In this document: piece after piece, positions 33,043 to 48,100 of the stretch
Position numbering within the stretch: position 1 is the stretch's first letter
How the letters are laid out: every line of letters starts with the position of its first letter
Origin: Otis tarda
Lineage: Eukaryota; Chordata; Aves; Otidiformes; Otididae
Length of the DNA stretch: 64,000 nt
Direction: 5' to 3'
Assembly (NCBI GenBank): GCA_026413225.1
Contig: CM048552.1
Location: 213,986,553-214,050,552 of the forward strand
Program-made: the position numbers and the translations under genes
The notes under the pieces: model-generated
What the model saw: only the letters and a program-made list of their open reading frames with translations
Database searches by the model: none
What the model was told of the DNA's origin: nothing

Positions 33043-36000
33043 CTGGGGAGAGTAGAGAAAGCAGAGACATTGTCACAGGGGTGCAAGTCCCAGAAGTACC
33101 TCTATGAATGGGGAAACTGAGGCACTGAGCAGGCATAAAATTCCACCACATGGGATCCATCTGATCCTACAGGGATTTCATCCCAGGTTTAGTAACACTG
33201 CACCTATTTAAAACCAGTTCTGAGCAGGACCTGCCTCCAAATAGGAACTCGCCTCTGAATTTCAGACCTTAACAATCCTGCCACCATCAGAGGCAAAGCT
33301 GGATCCCCCAAACACATGATGCTATGTCACAGGCTGAATCAGTCACCTTTGAGAAAAGGGTGCAAGACACCTGAACTTCAACTCTACCCAAATGACCGTT
33401 CTGGAAAAATGAAGACTCCTACAGACACTGGTTTCACCAGGAAAAACGTGCAACCACTAGTGTTTTAATTGTAAACATCCAGTCTAAGCAAGAACACTTG
33501 TTTCAGAGGCACAGAACTTTAAATATTAAATATATATCCAGCCACCCTGTCCCACCAGCAGATGGGACAAGACCACCTCCTCCATCAGCAAAGAGCATGG
33601 TGACAGCTGAAGGATGGAACAAAGGGCTCTGACCAACCAGCCTCATCCGTACCTGAAAAAATCAGCTTCTCCTTCATGATCTTGACGTCCCGGCTGGAGC
33701 GGCGCACAGCAGCGCTGAGCATGATCTGCTCCGGGTTGTAGGTCCTGATGCTTCCTAGGCGCCACCTGCAAGACAAGAGGGGGATATCAGTGGCTGGTTT
33801 CCCCAACCACAGGAGCACCCTCAGTGCAAGCAGCCACCAACAACGTGGAGACCAACAAGTCCCAGAGACCCTCACGCCTTCACTCCCTTGCACCTACGCA
33901 ACCCCGCATGGTAGGAGGATGTTCAGAGATGAGCATGTTATCTCAGAGGGGTACAGACACACGAGCAGGTCATCTTTAATCACCTTGAGCATCCTAAATC
34001 TGCTAATTTCACTGAGGACTGCAGATGCCCCAAATCCCCCTGTCACATCAGCTATCCAGCTCCCCAAAGGAGGTAGGGCTATTTTGACACTTAGGGTTGG
34101 AAAGAGGGAACAGAACAAGACACCAAGCCAAGTAACCTTTTCCTCACTGTGTGACATGCTCACACTTGTGGGAGAAGAGAGCTCAAAGACAATTTAAGGT
34201 CTCAAACCTGAGACACAGCAAAGACACCCAGGTGAGCTGCTCTGCAGGGAAGTACAAGCAGTCTCAGTGCAGGCAGCTGTCACATACAATGCCTTAAATG
34301 TAATTTCTCCCAGTGCACTCCCCTCCCAAAATACCACGTCTTGAATGTTTCTACACAAACCCTTCACTTTTTAAGCCTTGATGAAACTCAGTGTTCATCA
34401 GAAGTTTCCACCACATGAACAATACGAGGCTGATGGGGACTTGGCCCAACGTGAAACTAGCCAGACTTATTTTCGTTACTGAATGCACGTACAGAAAATT
34501 ACTGGTGTTAGTCATAAGCAATGGCAGCAAGTTCAAGGAGTCTTTTGCTTTTAAAGCTGTTTTTCAGCCTGAGAGCACCCCCACAGCAGACCCTCAGCTG
34601 CAGAGCTGCTGGCATTGGGAGTGAAGGGTGGGCTGCTGCTGCAAGGGGGGAAAACAGGGCTTGGTGGGCTCAGATAAAGCAGCCGGACCCAAGACTCCAC
34701 TGCAAGGGAATGCTGTTTAGGTCAGGCTTTCGCAGCCCGCGCCACACCAGTTCATCCTACCTCTAGACCACAGAGGAAGGCTTTCAAGCAAATCCCATTC
34801 TCCCTGCTAGAGCCAGAGATGCCATAAGGCTATTTGATGGAGAACAGGGATTTAGGGGGGCTTACGGAATTTCTGATCTTCTGGCACCATCTAGTGGCTC
34901 ACCCACACAAAGGAAAGTGATCTTTAAATGTTTATTTTTGTTTTGTTTTGTTTTAGGGTCACAACCACCTTCTCTTAAATTTTTACCTCCCTCCCCAGAC
35001 CCGGGGAGCAGAGGATTTGAGGAGCCCCACACATCTCCAGGCTGGGTCCACAGCATTAGCCTGACAAAGCAACCTCCACAAAAGAGATTCTGCAGTTTTC
35101 CCAAGAAAATCTAGCTGGTGCCAATTTCATGGGGTTTCCATCCCCTTCCCAAATTCCAGTGGGTGACACCATGCTATCAGGCTCTGACCAGGGTGTGGAT
35201 GAAGGCAGATGCTCTGCTACAAGAGAGAAGAGGAGGGGAATGGCAACACAACACAACTCACAGACCCATGGACAGAAGCAACACAGAGGAAGCACAAGGA
35301 GGCAAAAACATGAAAGTATAAAAAGTTTTTTAGAAACATTTTTTTTTCTTCTGTCAACATCATCCAAGCTGAGCCACTCTGACTTGGAAAACCACCATTT
35401 TTGCCTTTAGTGTCCCATGCAGGCAGACCCCACTAAGGTCAATGTGGTTGCAAGTGCACAGGATCTCACAGGATAAGATCCTCAAACTATAACCAGGACC
35501 AAAACATATTGCTGCAACAAGTCTTTTCTTTGTCCATGTCATCGGAATTTTCAGGATCAGGTTGGGTTGCATGGCCAAAAGGGATGATGATCTCTTGCCC
35601 ATAGGTCCTAGACATCTCACAGAGGGCATGGGCATTATTTTGAGGAATAGACAGCCCATCCTCAAAGGGGTGCAGGAATCAAAGGTTCTTCTCCTCCTGC
35701 CAAGAGAAATGACCACTGCTCACTGCTCCCCACCTCACCTGGTGGCTGTGGTCAGACCCAGGGGTGGTTAAATACGCACGAGGGTCTGTTGACTCCTCTC
35801 ACAGGGGTGTATGGCTCTGGTTGAACAAGCTAGGAGAGGGTGACCCCATTTTTCAGGGGTACTTTCAAATACCCTCTTAAAAGGGCCACCAGTACATTTA
35901 ATCACAATGCAACTCCAACACCATACGAAGTGCTCTCTGCTGTGCCCAGTAGCCTTTGGGTCTCCAGAAAGCTTGTTTAATAGAAAATAGCACCTCTCCT

Positions 36001-39000
36001 ACCCCCTTGGACTCTTGTGATCGGCCACGTTTAGGACAGCAGCATGCAAAAAGGCCAGACAGACAGCAGGTAGGTCTTGTTCTGGGAGGCTGGCATCAAA
36101 GCGGACCAGACGGACACGGGGTGGGAACAGACTAAAAAATACTGGGACAACACAGAGACAGCATACACCATGTTAGGGCTACGACCGGACCCTTGGTTTG
36201 GAGGGGAGATGCTAAATAGCAGGGAAAAGGGACAGGTCAGGGAGGAAATGGGGTTGATTGGTACTGAGGTGATAAGATGGAGCAAGCAAAGAGCCAAGCC
36301 AGCCACAACCAGAGTCCTCATCTTGCAACCGCTCTTGCCTAAACCCTGCCCAACTCCTCCATGCCTGTCTTCTCCTTACCCACAAGCCAGGGATAAAGGG
36401 AGAGGTGAGAAGGGGAAAGCACCCAACCTCCTTGCACCCACAGAAGGGCTCAGCTCGGCCCCAGGTCCTGTTCTGGGGAGATGCCGCCAGGACGTAATGC
36501 CGCGAGTCCAAGGTGCCTTGCAGAGCAGGCAATGCTTGCAAGTGGCCAACCCCAACCCTCAATGCGGTGGGTGGGTGGGCAGAGGGAGAGGGCCAGATAA
36601 GCACAGATAGGGAGTAGCCAAGTCCTCAGAAATACAACCCCCATGGCACACAGTGGAAGGAATGGAGAAGGTAACACGTGAAGAGTTCGGTCCGAGTACG
36701 GACGCGGTGAAGGCTTTACTGCAGAAAACGACAGCGCTTCCCTCCAAGGGCGTGAGAATGACTGGTGAGAAAACAGCCAATACAAGGAGAAATCTGGGTT
36801 TCCAATTGATGGCACTTCTAATCCAGCACCCCAGGCTCATTCCCTTCCTGTGTGCAATGCTATTTATTTTCACATTGCATTTCCAATTTCACAGTGGTGT
36901 AACTGGGAAGAGACTCCTGAAGGATCCCAACCTCCGAGTGCAGCTATTGATGGGCCAAACCTTTCCAGCCTTATTAATTCCCATGGCTACAGAAGCAATA
37001 CTTTATATAATTGAACAGGTTACATTATTTTCTTTTAAATTGGCAAATTTAGAAGAGGTTGGTCTCAAAAACCTCTGGTAAATGCAGGAACAAGGGGGAT
37101 ATTTTGCAGTGGGATCATTTCCATGGAGAAAGCATTACATCCACTGGGAATTTCCCAATTACAACATCCTGCAGGATCTCTGAATAGGGTCATTTTAAAA
37201 GGCAGCGACTTGGATCATTGTAGCAGAAGGTCAGATTGCCTTCAAAACATCCACCAGCTTCAGCATCAGGCTCCCGTGATGCTCGTGGCCATGGACTATG
37301 CAACGTTCAGAATGTTATGGTCCCCCTGTGAAGCCAGATGTTTGAAAGCATCATGAAAAGCTGCGTCCTGCCCTGTCCATCTGCAGTGAAGCCATAGCAG
37401 AGAGGGAGAAAGAAAGAGAGAAAGGAAGGTTGAATGAAAAGAGAAAGAGGAGGAAAGCACCAGAATTACCTGATCATGTGATAGCTGTGAGATGCCAGAA
37501 TGCAGCAGAGAGAAAGAGGAGGAACATGCACAACAGTCAGAGCAATAAGAAAATAAACAAGGCAAAGAGGCAAAAAAAGATCAGTTAGAAGTCATCACAG
37601 TTGGTATTTCCCCTCCAGAGAGGCTGTCACGATCCTGTCACCAGGGCTGAAGCAGAACAGCAGGAGCAATCCCTACCCGTGGCTACGGAGGAGAGACAAG
37701 CCATGCGTAGGAGAGAGGACGAGCACATCGAAGCGGTGGCTCTGTTCCCACCCACCCCTTCATCCTTGCATGAAGGAAGCAACTCTGTTTTGCCCCAAAA
37801 AAGACTTGGGGGAAAATAAAAAAGCAAAACAAAAACCACACCACAAAACATAAAATCAACCATGACACTGAGGCCAAATATCAAGCCCCATTTCCCAGAC
37901 CTGAATCACAACAGCAGGTAGTAGTTGGGCAATTCTTCTGTGATTTGGTTTTGATGTATCCTCAATGCTCCTACCAGTTCTTTCACGTGGTGGAGAAACT
38001 GGAATGGCAGGGAAATTGGTCTCTCCTGCACAAGGCTCTTGGAAAAGCAAGCCCTTTGCTGCAGAAAGTCCAACTCCTGGTGCTAGTTTCTCCTTCTTCC
38101 TTCTACTGACTGGGGGTTGAGTTGTCCCAAGGCAGACATCCAAAAGAAGACATTTGGAGCTACAATGGGCTCCACGTGGCCAGACCTCTGTGAGCAACTG
38201 CCTTTCTACATCAGGTCCAGAGGCTGGGCAAGGAGCTCAGTGGTCCAGGCTGATGGACCCTGGGGAAAGCTGCTAGCAGTTTCCAGCTCTTCTCACCTGC
38301 ATCAGACTTACATTGAGGCTGGAGGAGAAATCCTGCAGCCGTGCTTTCCTTCCTTACCCTGCTTCCTCTTGCCCTACTCCATCCAACCTCTTCCAAACTG
38401 GAAGAAATTCAATCTGTGCAGAGAGGAAGAGTCCAGTTATTGAAAAGTCCCATGTAGCTGCAACTTCTCCCTCTCTCCAAGCATGCATCATTTCACTCTG
38501 CTCTGGGACCTGTAGTTCCCATTCAGCAGGTTGAATCAGTTTGATTTCTTCAGTCGTGGTCTCCTGGGTCTGGTTCAGGAAAGCCTTCTAAAACTAACTT
38601 TGGGAGAGGATGCAAAAGACTGCACATGTCTCATCAACTTGGCCTTCAAATTCTGCTCTTCATAGAGGTCAGTCCCCAACTCCAGACTCCTCTGTGCATT
38701 TCTGTATTTGACAGAGAAATGCAGGGTCTAAAGAGCAGAGACATCTGTAATTAAACCCACTGATGAATTTGAGAGAGTGGAGGAAGCTTCCAGCCAACAC
38801 ATCCACAGCGCCCTTCTGGAGAAAAAGGTTTGATCAGCCACAGTTCGGATCACAAGACTTCTTAGCAAAATTTTAATCTCATCTTGGTCAGTGGTTTCAT
38901 TAACTGTTGGGAAATCTAATCTGAGAGGGAAGTTTTGAATCTGCTGCTCGCTCCATTATCCCATGCTGGAATTGGTGACTCGCTGGGCACACGTCTGTGA

Positions 39001-42000
39001 CCGTAGGACTGCACGAGTCGCAAATTCAGACACAATTATAAATAGACCAAATGCGGTCTGAAGTCAAACCCACAGCAGGTGCTGGCAGGAGCAATAGCCT
39101 ACAGTAACATGACAAAAATACCTGGGTAATTACGCACCCAGGGGAAGGAAAGCAGCTGAACTGGGACAACGCAACAGCAAAATCACTAGCTCATGAGGCT
39201 GAAGCAAATTAAATTGCTGCTCCTAACACAAAGGCATTTCAGATATCAAGAAGAAAGGAAAGTGTAGGTCCCTTGATGTCTCAAGGACAGTCATTTGTGC
39301 ATGCCAAAGCAGATGAGATTACACAGCCAGGGGAAGAGGCGAGGCAATTTCAAAATGACACATTTTCTCAGGAGAAGGCTGCTGCTTCGCGCTGGAGGGA
39401 GCGCATCTCTCCGAGCTCACGCTTTTTCCCAGAGAGGGTTATTACACTGTCACCACTTGACAGCTAAAATGCCTCCTAGGAGAAAAGGCACATCATCAGG
39501 AGACACCGTCGTTTCCTCCAGTATAATTAAGAAGAGGGTAGTTTGGCCAACTCTGTCATTAGGAAGTTGATTTACCTCTTTCCTGCTTTATCGGTGTCTT
39601 AACTTGCACTGCTCCGAGGTTTTATGCTCCACGTTTGTTTTCAGGGACTCTGGCTAAAAGAGAGGCTTCTGCCGTGCCCTCATCAAATCCTCGCTCTCCC
39701 TTTTCTCTGGAAAACTGAGACACTTTGTGCATCAAACTAAGCAACTGATTTATTTGCTAATTCTTAATATTTTTATTTCTTCATCTGAATGGGAACAAAC
39801 AGATTTAAGAAAACTATGATATGTTCTTTTTGAAGACTATAAGGGTCAAATCTCAAAATATCTCCTCTCCTTCCTTTCAAGTGTTTTAATCTCTTTCTCA
39901 GTGTCCATTTCCCTAAAGCATTTACAGTTTCTCTCCCACATGCGTTTTTGAGCAGAGCAAGGCATCTATCGCCACTACTTTGTGATTTCTCATTCTTCTT
40001 AAAAAGTAGTGACTACATCCAATTCAATGGATGCTCCACATTCTCAGCAGTGGAATTATTGTTTGCAGTCTCTGGGATTTTTAGTAAACAGCTTCCCTGC
40101 TATTGCAATCCAAGCACCTGAGGAGCACGGCGCTCCTCTCTCCCATCTCCATCCCACGCTCTGAACAAAAACACGCCAGAAATACACGAGAGCCCACCTG
40201 TAACAACGCTACTTACTTCTGGAATATAAAAACTCCTACAATTATGATAAGTGAAATGAGATCAGACGTGATCCAGATTAGGCGGTACTCGTCGGGAGGC
40301 TGGAAGACAAAACACAGAAGGAGACCTTAAATCTTCTGGTTTGTATAGTCACAGATCACACCTTGCCAAAGTTACAACCAGGGCAGAAAGAAAAGCACAG
40401 AGATGCAGGTGTTGCATATAAATCACAATGGTTATGACATTTCTAACGCTAGCCTGTCACCCAAAATGATGTTATCAGGAAAAACTGCAAACAGGAAAAA
40501 AATTTAAACTCTCCATCCTTTCGTGTGCTGACATTTTCTCAGAGCTTGACGGGCTGAAAGTTTCCTATCTCAGCTGTACCTCGAGGTGAGGGTAAGGTGC
40601 TGTTTGGAAATCCAAGTCTGTGGGAAAACAAAGAAATATATTCACATTGCATATGAGATATGCAGGGTCCATTTTGAGTGCTAACATTGTCCACAGTCTT
40701 TACATTATAAGCACATACTTCTCAATTTCTGTCCTTTAAGGGATCAGTAGCTCTGGCTCCATTTGACAGTCCAAGTGGCTGTGGTCATCACACCAGCTAA
40801 ACTCAGCTCAACCCATCATCTGAACGCAGCACAGAAGCACACTACTTCATATCGATTTTTGTGCTGCCCAGGAAGGATTAGAACCAGTAAAGTGATAGTA
40901 ATGAAAGAAAGTAAAGAAAGTGATGATAATAACAACAGTAAACTCCTGACAATGCTCAGAAGGCACCTACCCAGGACAGCCACCAGTGATGACAACAAAT
41001 TTCTCCTATCCCAAACCTGGACTGGTCCCAACCAGGAAAAGGTTGCCTGTTCACTGGAACAGGTTGCCCAGAGAGGCGGTGGATGCCCCATCCCTGGAAA
41101 CGTTCAACGCCAGGCTGGATGAGGCTCTGAGCAACCTGATCTGGTTGGGGATGTCCCTGCTCCTTGCAGGGGGGTTGGACTACATGACCTTTGAAGGTCC
41201 CTTCCAACCCTAACCATTCTATGATTCTATGATTTCATACTGAACAGATCCATCATAACCACCACCAACCACCATTAATGCACACAAGTAATATTTCCTT
41301 AGAGAAACAGAATACACGAAGCATAAAGATGAGTTCATGCAATGGTAGCGTGACATGGTTAAAACCAGTTGGGAGCCATCAGCCCTGCTACTTGTCTCCC
41401 AGCAGAGAACAACTTGTGTTTCTCTTCAGTGACTCTGTGTGTGGCTCAATTTCTCCTGTGAAAGTGTACCATAGAATTAGCAGGGCGATGTTTTAATTAG
41501 CCAATGCTTCTGATGGAGATTTAATCCTTGTGTTTTCCAGCTTAACTACAGAAGGGTGACATGCAATGTCACGTTTGCTTCATCTGTTAAGACCAACAGA
41601 CACAAAATTGATGTTTCCCATTTTCTTGGCAGGAGACTGTCATCACAATTAAGAATTTTGAATGAAAAATCAAGTGTCTTCTGATTTTGAATAAAATCTA
41701 CACATATAAATTTTCCATTTATGCAGATGTTGATAGTCCACAACTGAAGACCCAAAATAGCAGGTTTTCCTGTTGGGCAAAAGTTACGTTTCCCATGATA
41801 TACCCCAAGCAATATGTAGACATGAACACAGCTGAACATCAGCATCTGACTGTAGGTATTGGGCGTATTATTTTAAAGTCCTGCTGAAAACTCAAAGCTA
41901 GAAGCTTTTGGTACCAAATCAAGGTTTTGTAAGCAGCAAAAATGGAATTTCAAGGTGATCAAGCAAACATCTATTGCACTGAGACAACCTGTTGTGGTGC

Positions 42001-42102
42001 TCCACCTGCACCAAGACCTGCTGAAGTGTTTGCTGTATTTCACCTGCAGTTCCTCTTCTTTAGACAGGGCTGTTTGGCTGTTTCAGTGAGATTATTTTGG
42101 TG

Positions 42103-42134
<32 letters not shown>

Positions 42135-45100
42135 TTAATAAACTTTACCCAAAATGAGTCCTACTGCTGAAATCCTCACTTCTGCAGCCCATCAAAACCT
42201 TCATCAATTCAGTGTAACTGGGAAGAGAGCAACTCAAACCCTGGCTCTGAAGGACACTCCCAAAATTGTGAGAGAAGTCCCTGATTTAAGAACATCAAAT
42301 TAGGGGCTGAACCCCAGCTCAGGCTTTTCAAAGTCCTCCTCCATGCCACGTCTGATGGCCTTACCAGCAGCATTTCATCAAGAGTAGAGGGGAGGGAAAT
42401 TGTCAGTTTTTCTTCCTTTTTTTCCTTTTATTTAACTGAAACAAAAGTTAAATGTATTTTTGCAATTGCAAATGGCCCTTGAGTGAAGGGAGAAGCACAG
42501 ATTTGCACTGTTCAGCTGGTGACAAAGCCCAATGAAGCCCCCGAGGGCACTGGGCAGCCAAAGCTTGGCAGAAACAATCGTTTCGCTCCAGCTCCCGAGT
42601 CACGTCCCACATAGTGGAGGGGAGCTCAGATGGCAAAGCTGGTTAAATTACATGACCTAGGCACCTCAATATGCAGGAAATCGAGGGATTTTTACGCTCC
42701 CAATGATATAAGAGTGTGCACTCACACCAGAGTTGGAAATCCAGCAGCAGCTGGGAGAGCCCTTGGAGGAAGGCTCCATGTACCAGCTGATTTTCATTGC
42801 TGGCAGAGGCTTTTGGAGTAAAATCTGCAAGTGATGTGCACACAACTCCTTCCAGCTGCAGTGGAGGACAGATGTTTGCAGCTGCACAATTCAGACAATT
42901 ATAATCTCTTCACCAACAGATTCAGTCTTTATAAAACCATTTCCAATTCTCCAGCTTCAGCGCACACCAGTGTGAATTTGTGTGGTCAGACACAAGCAGG
43001 AGGTTAAGCTAAGGCCAAGGACATTGTGCACAGATGTTCATCCATCTACACAGCAGTCTTGAGGTCCTACCTCTAGCTAGAGATGCAGATAACTCGTTAA
43101 CCTCAAATCCTCCTTGTGCTCATCTTATTCTCCCCTTTCCCAAGCAGACCTGTCAGAGCAGGAGGTAAAACAGTTGCCTCCTGTCCTACACCTGACAGGG
43201 TCTGTGGTCAGAAAACAGACCCTCCACCGCATGCGCTCACACAACCACAGCTGAGCTCTTGCTTTGGGAATATTTTGATGCAACTGTTTCATTGTTTTCC
43301 CTCCACTCCAACATCAATATTTCTGTTTGGTTCAGAGAACCAAAGCTCTAGGGCAGTTTTTAGAGAGTGTACTGGCTAACATGATGGGTAAGGGGCCAAC
43401 ATTTGGTCTCTCGTTGTTTCTTGTCCAGCAATAGGGTAGCCAGAGGTACCACTTGTCCTCATTTGGTGTATATATATATATATATATATATTAAAAAAAA
43501 GCCAGTTTTGAAGCCTGCCTAAAACATAGAAGCAAGGTTTGGTGGTTCACCTGTGTGCCTGCTCCTCCTGCAACTCAACAGCGGCTCAGCAGGTCTGGAA
43601 AGGTGTTTTTCCATTGGAGAAAAATGGAGAAATCATGTGGGTTAAAGGGGGCATGCAAAGCAATGTCCAAGGTTCCCAAATCCTATATGGGGAGAGGCGC
43701 AGGCAACTGAAGGAAGGGATTGTGCAAGGAGAGCATTGATCCATTACTATGTCAGGGCTCAGGCGTACAGAAGTAGAAAACTCAAGTGCAATAGCACGTT
43801 GAACTCAACCAAACCTTCCTGGAGAAACTCAAGCCCAACAGCACATGGAATCCAATCAAACCTTCCTGGAGAAACCCAAGCCCAACAGCACATCGAATCC
43901 AACCAAACCTTCCTGGAGAAACCCACTAGACATATGGGTGCAGTGGTCAACAGCCACCTCTACATGCCTCCACTGCATCCCCTCCCTTCCAGGGGTTCAC
44001 AGCGCCTTCCCAGGCATGGGACTTACCATTAGCCAGATGGGAAAAGGCACCTTGCGAAGGACATGAGAGCTGTCGGAGGTGACCGACTGGACACCAGCAC
44101 ACCACAGGATGGAGTATAGCCAGGGCTCGTTCACAGTGTAGAGATTCACGCTCAGGTTGGCCATGGCGTAGTCCCTGCCAGGAGACAGACAGGGTGAGAT
44201 GTGAGTCCCCCAGCAAACATCAGATCTTCATCTTCAAGAAGAGAGCTCTTGCCATCAGCCACCACTGTAACAGCAGCTGGATTTATTTGGGTTTGAGTTG
44301 CATTAAACAGTTTTTTTAAAGGGGCACAGTCACTTCATAAGCAAACCAAGGGTATTGCAATCCAATTGTTTGAACTTGAAAGCTTTCTTCATCTGTTGGA
44401 TGCTATCTGAGCCGGGCCACAGCCTATCTCAAGTATTTCCTCACGATGGGCACATCCTGTTTTTCCAACAACCGCCTCATCGTGTTGATGTAAAATTAAC
44501 ATTTGTCTCAGATGCCTGTAACACTTCATAGGCAATTTACTTAATTAAAAACTGACAGACTGCATTTCCGACATCAATTCTTACAACTTCCGTGCCCTTG
44601 TTTTGGGGACGGTCGCAGAGTTACAGCTTGCAGTCTCCTGAGGTCATTTTCCAAGAAGCTAAAACTGCAAGCTGGGGTACAGGAGCTGTCAGTAGCAAAC
44701 CAAGCACTGATAGTGGACTCCCCGTACCCAAACAAATTTGCATAAATTGCTCTCTTTCCTTATCTGCGAAGCAGAAGCATCACTAATCTCCCTTGCATGG
44801 GGAGCACAGAGATGAATTCTTGCAATTCAGTATCAGCAAAGCTCTTTGGGGTGGAAAGCCACTGTATAAGACGTGGGTCTCTCAAAGCTCACAATATGAT
44901 CAAGCTGCTCCAAAGGCTAAAGGATTCTCAAGGGCAGAAATATTCCATTCAGATGCTGATTTTGGGGGACACTGGGGAAACTGTGTGATACCAGGGCTTG
45001 TTGAGCCTGCTTTGGCTCATGCCACAGGGCTGCAGCAATATTTGCCCGGGCACCTCAAGACCTTTAGGGTTTGAGAAACACTTAAGTGGTAGGTCTGATT

Positions 45101-48100
45101 TTGGAGACAGCTGAGGTGGGAGATTGGGGCTGATGAGCTGGGATAGAAAAGAGTTTTCATGTGGTCCTCTCCATGAAATAAGGCAAATAGGGAAAAAACA
45201 AGCAGGAATTATCCTGCAGGTAAAACACAGTCTTGGTTTTAAGGGCAAGCAACTAGATCAATTGCTGGCAGTCATGGAAAGACACCACTGGATTACGCTA
45301 AATAGGACCACACTCTCAAACAGCCGTGGGCTCAGCTCTTCCCTACTCCCAGCTCAAATGTATAGCAAGACAAATCCTTTGAGGATATTTTTCTTCTGCA
45401 AACCTGCTTCATTTTCAAGTTTCTTTTGGAGAAGTGAATTAAGCTCTAAAAAAAAAATCTACTAGAGACAATCCAGCCTTTCTGAGAAGGGGGCAAAGCT
45501 GGGAGCCAACACAGTGCACGGTTCAAATACAGGCTCAGGCAGGAGAGGAAGCCCACCGCTGTGCCAGTCTCATTAAAGAGGAGACCTGGCCAGTCTAAAT
45601 AGCTGACAAAGGACAGTAATGAAACGGGTGAATTCTCTGCAAAGAGAAATTTCTGAAAGCATATCCAGACTTTGGACTAATCAAAATTCTGCAGTAGCAA
45701 CTCCGGAGGAGATGAAGAGAAGCAAAGGCAGCTGCTAATGAGGATGAAACAGCACTTGGAGGCAACTCGGTGTGAAAAGCCTTCACTTTTTCCAGAGCTG
45801 ACAATGTAGTAAGAATCAGACAATTCATATATTTGTATTTCAGAAAGGATCATCATATACTGAATTAGGATGTAGAGTTCTTAGGGTCAGCTGTGAACAG
45901 CCCTGTGAAATCCAGGGAACAGCCTGGATTCTGGGTGATGGGTAGGAACAAGCTTGCACAGCTCAAGCTTTCAAGAGCAAGTCCATCTGAAATGATACCT
46001 CTGTGCAGATAAGGCAGCCTAGGATGAGCAGAAAAGATGCTGCTGGGCCAGGGATGCATGCAAGGCACAAGGACACACAGAGCTGTGGAGTATATGGGCT
46101 ATCACGCAGTGTCCAAACAGAGGGCCGTACCTGACATCCTCGTTCGTGACCTTGGTGTAACGCAGGTTGAGCTTCACTATGCCCTTCTCCCTCATGCGCT
46201 CGGCGTCCAGCTTGAGGCCAGAAGTCTGCCGGAAACCTGGCGCAATCTGTCTGACCAGCTGCCTCTCCGTGTCCGGCAGCCACATCACCTGCGGAGGGAG
46301 CAAGACAGAGGACGGCTTTGGCAAAGACAATCCATAAAGCTGGTGACACAAGACAGCCAGTTTACACCAAGCCAGAAGCAAAATCTTGAACAGCCTCATT
46401 TGTCATACAAATTGTCCAGGAGACACTTACAGCCTCCCACATCTCCATTCAAATGCATTTCAAGATTGCCTGCAAGCCCAGAGGGCTGTAAATCACAAAA
46501 TCTGAGAGGTGAAAAGGGTTGAGATACAAATTGATCAGGCCAAGGGCTCATGAGACGAGACATGGTGTGTCCTTGAAAACCTCTCCTCTCTGCCCAGTTC
46601 AGGGCACAGAGAGAACTAAGGACGCAAGGTTAAAATTGACAGTGTAGACAGGATGCACAGGAGAAGCCTCTCATGCTCCCATGGCTAAGACTCGCTTTAT
46701 TTACCCTCTTTTATCAGGGACACTTCTACTCCAACCCAGGGCAAGGACTTCCCTAAGTTCACACCACGCTTTGAAAGCATTTCACGTCAATCACTGTTAA
46801 CATGCTCAGCGGCCAGATGTGGATTCAGGAACCAAGCTGGGCAGTTTCATGCCTCGTGCCACGCAGAGGCTGGGCCCAACCAGATGACCTCAGCAGTACC
46901 ACTGGGCATTGCACTGCCTTAACCCATGTTTAATAACTCAGTGGCGCTCATCTACCAAAGCATCAGAGCAGCAGATGCAGCCATATCCATTTTCAATAAG
47001 GAACCATAAAACCTGGGTGAGAAATATCATTTCACAACCCCACATCTATATTTCAACTATTTTTCTCCTGCTCTCCATTCCAGTATCCAAGACAACCATT
47101 ACCAGGGGGTAATGGTTTCAAAACAGAGAGAGGTAGGTTTAAAGTAGACATCAGAAAGAATTATTTTACATTGAGGGTGGTGGAACACCAGCCCAGGTTG
47201 CCCAGAGAGGCGGTGGATGCCCCATCCCTGGAAACATTCCAGGCCAGGTTGGCCGGGGCTCTGAGCAACCTGATGTGGTTGGAGATGTCCCTGCTCCTTG
47301 CAGGGGGGTTGGACTGAATGGCCTTTAACAGTCCCTTCCCACCCTAATGATTCTGTGACTCTATGATTTTAAGATGAGAGCATGGTCCTCCCTTGGATCT
47401 AGCCAAGCTGGCAGAAGCCTGTGGATAATGCTGTCACTGCAGCCATGCAGTAACTGGAAATTAGGTGGCAGTGTCAGCCAGTAGAAAGATAGACAGAAGT
47501 TAAAAATAGCCACCTTCCCTCCTGGGCCCATCACCGCACAAGGCAGTGCTGAACTTGTCTGTGCGTGTAGATGCACCTGATTGGGACAGATGAAATATCT
47601 GAGCTGCGAATGATGTAGTCATTCCACCTGTCAGGCTCACTACATTATTTTCAACCAGTCCGTACTCAAGGTAGAGCACAGGACAAGCAAAAGGACCAGG
47701 TCAAGAAGAGAAGTTTCCTAAGGGACACTCAGTCGCCAGGTCTGGGTGCCCTTCTAACAGATGAGAAGTGGTGCGCTCTCTCTAAAAGAGGCCATTGCAT
47801 CAGAGTGAGCTCCTGATGGGCTGGGTGAAGATCTGTACCTCGTGGTCGGAGAGGACAGAGGTAACAAGGCTGGTTGGACTCTGATTGCAACTGCTCAGAG
47901 TTGGAAATTAAAGTGTTTGGCCTAATCCAGCAAGCACAATTCTGATGCAGAAAGTCTGGAAGAGATCTCTACAGTTGCAGAGACCTCCTTTTGGTCCTTC
48001 AAGCAGAAGCTGACTCTAGGCTGAAACAGTTGCTCAGCCCAGGGAGAAGGATTATTTAAAACTAAGGAGTTGGAGGGAGAGGAAGGCGTCTCTGCTGCGT

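Noticed and set aside
43789..43929. CRISPR-like repeat array
   Set aside because: The units are directly adjacent with no distinct spacers, and this is a vertebrate intron.
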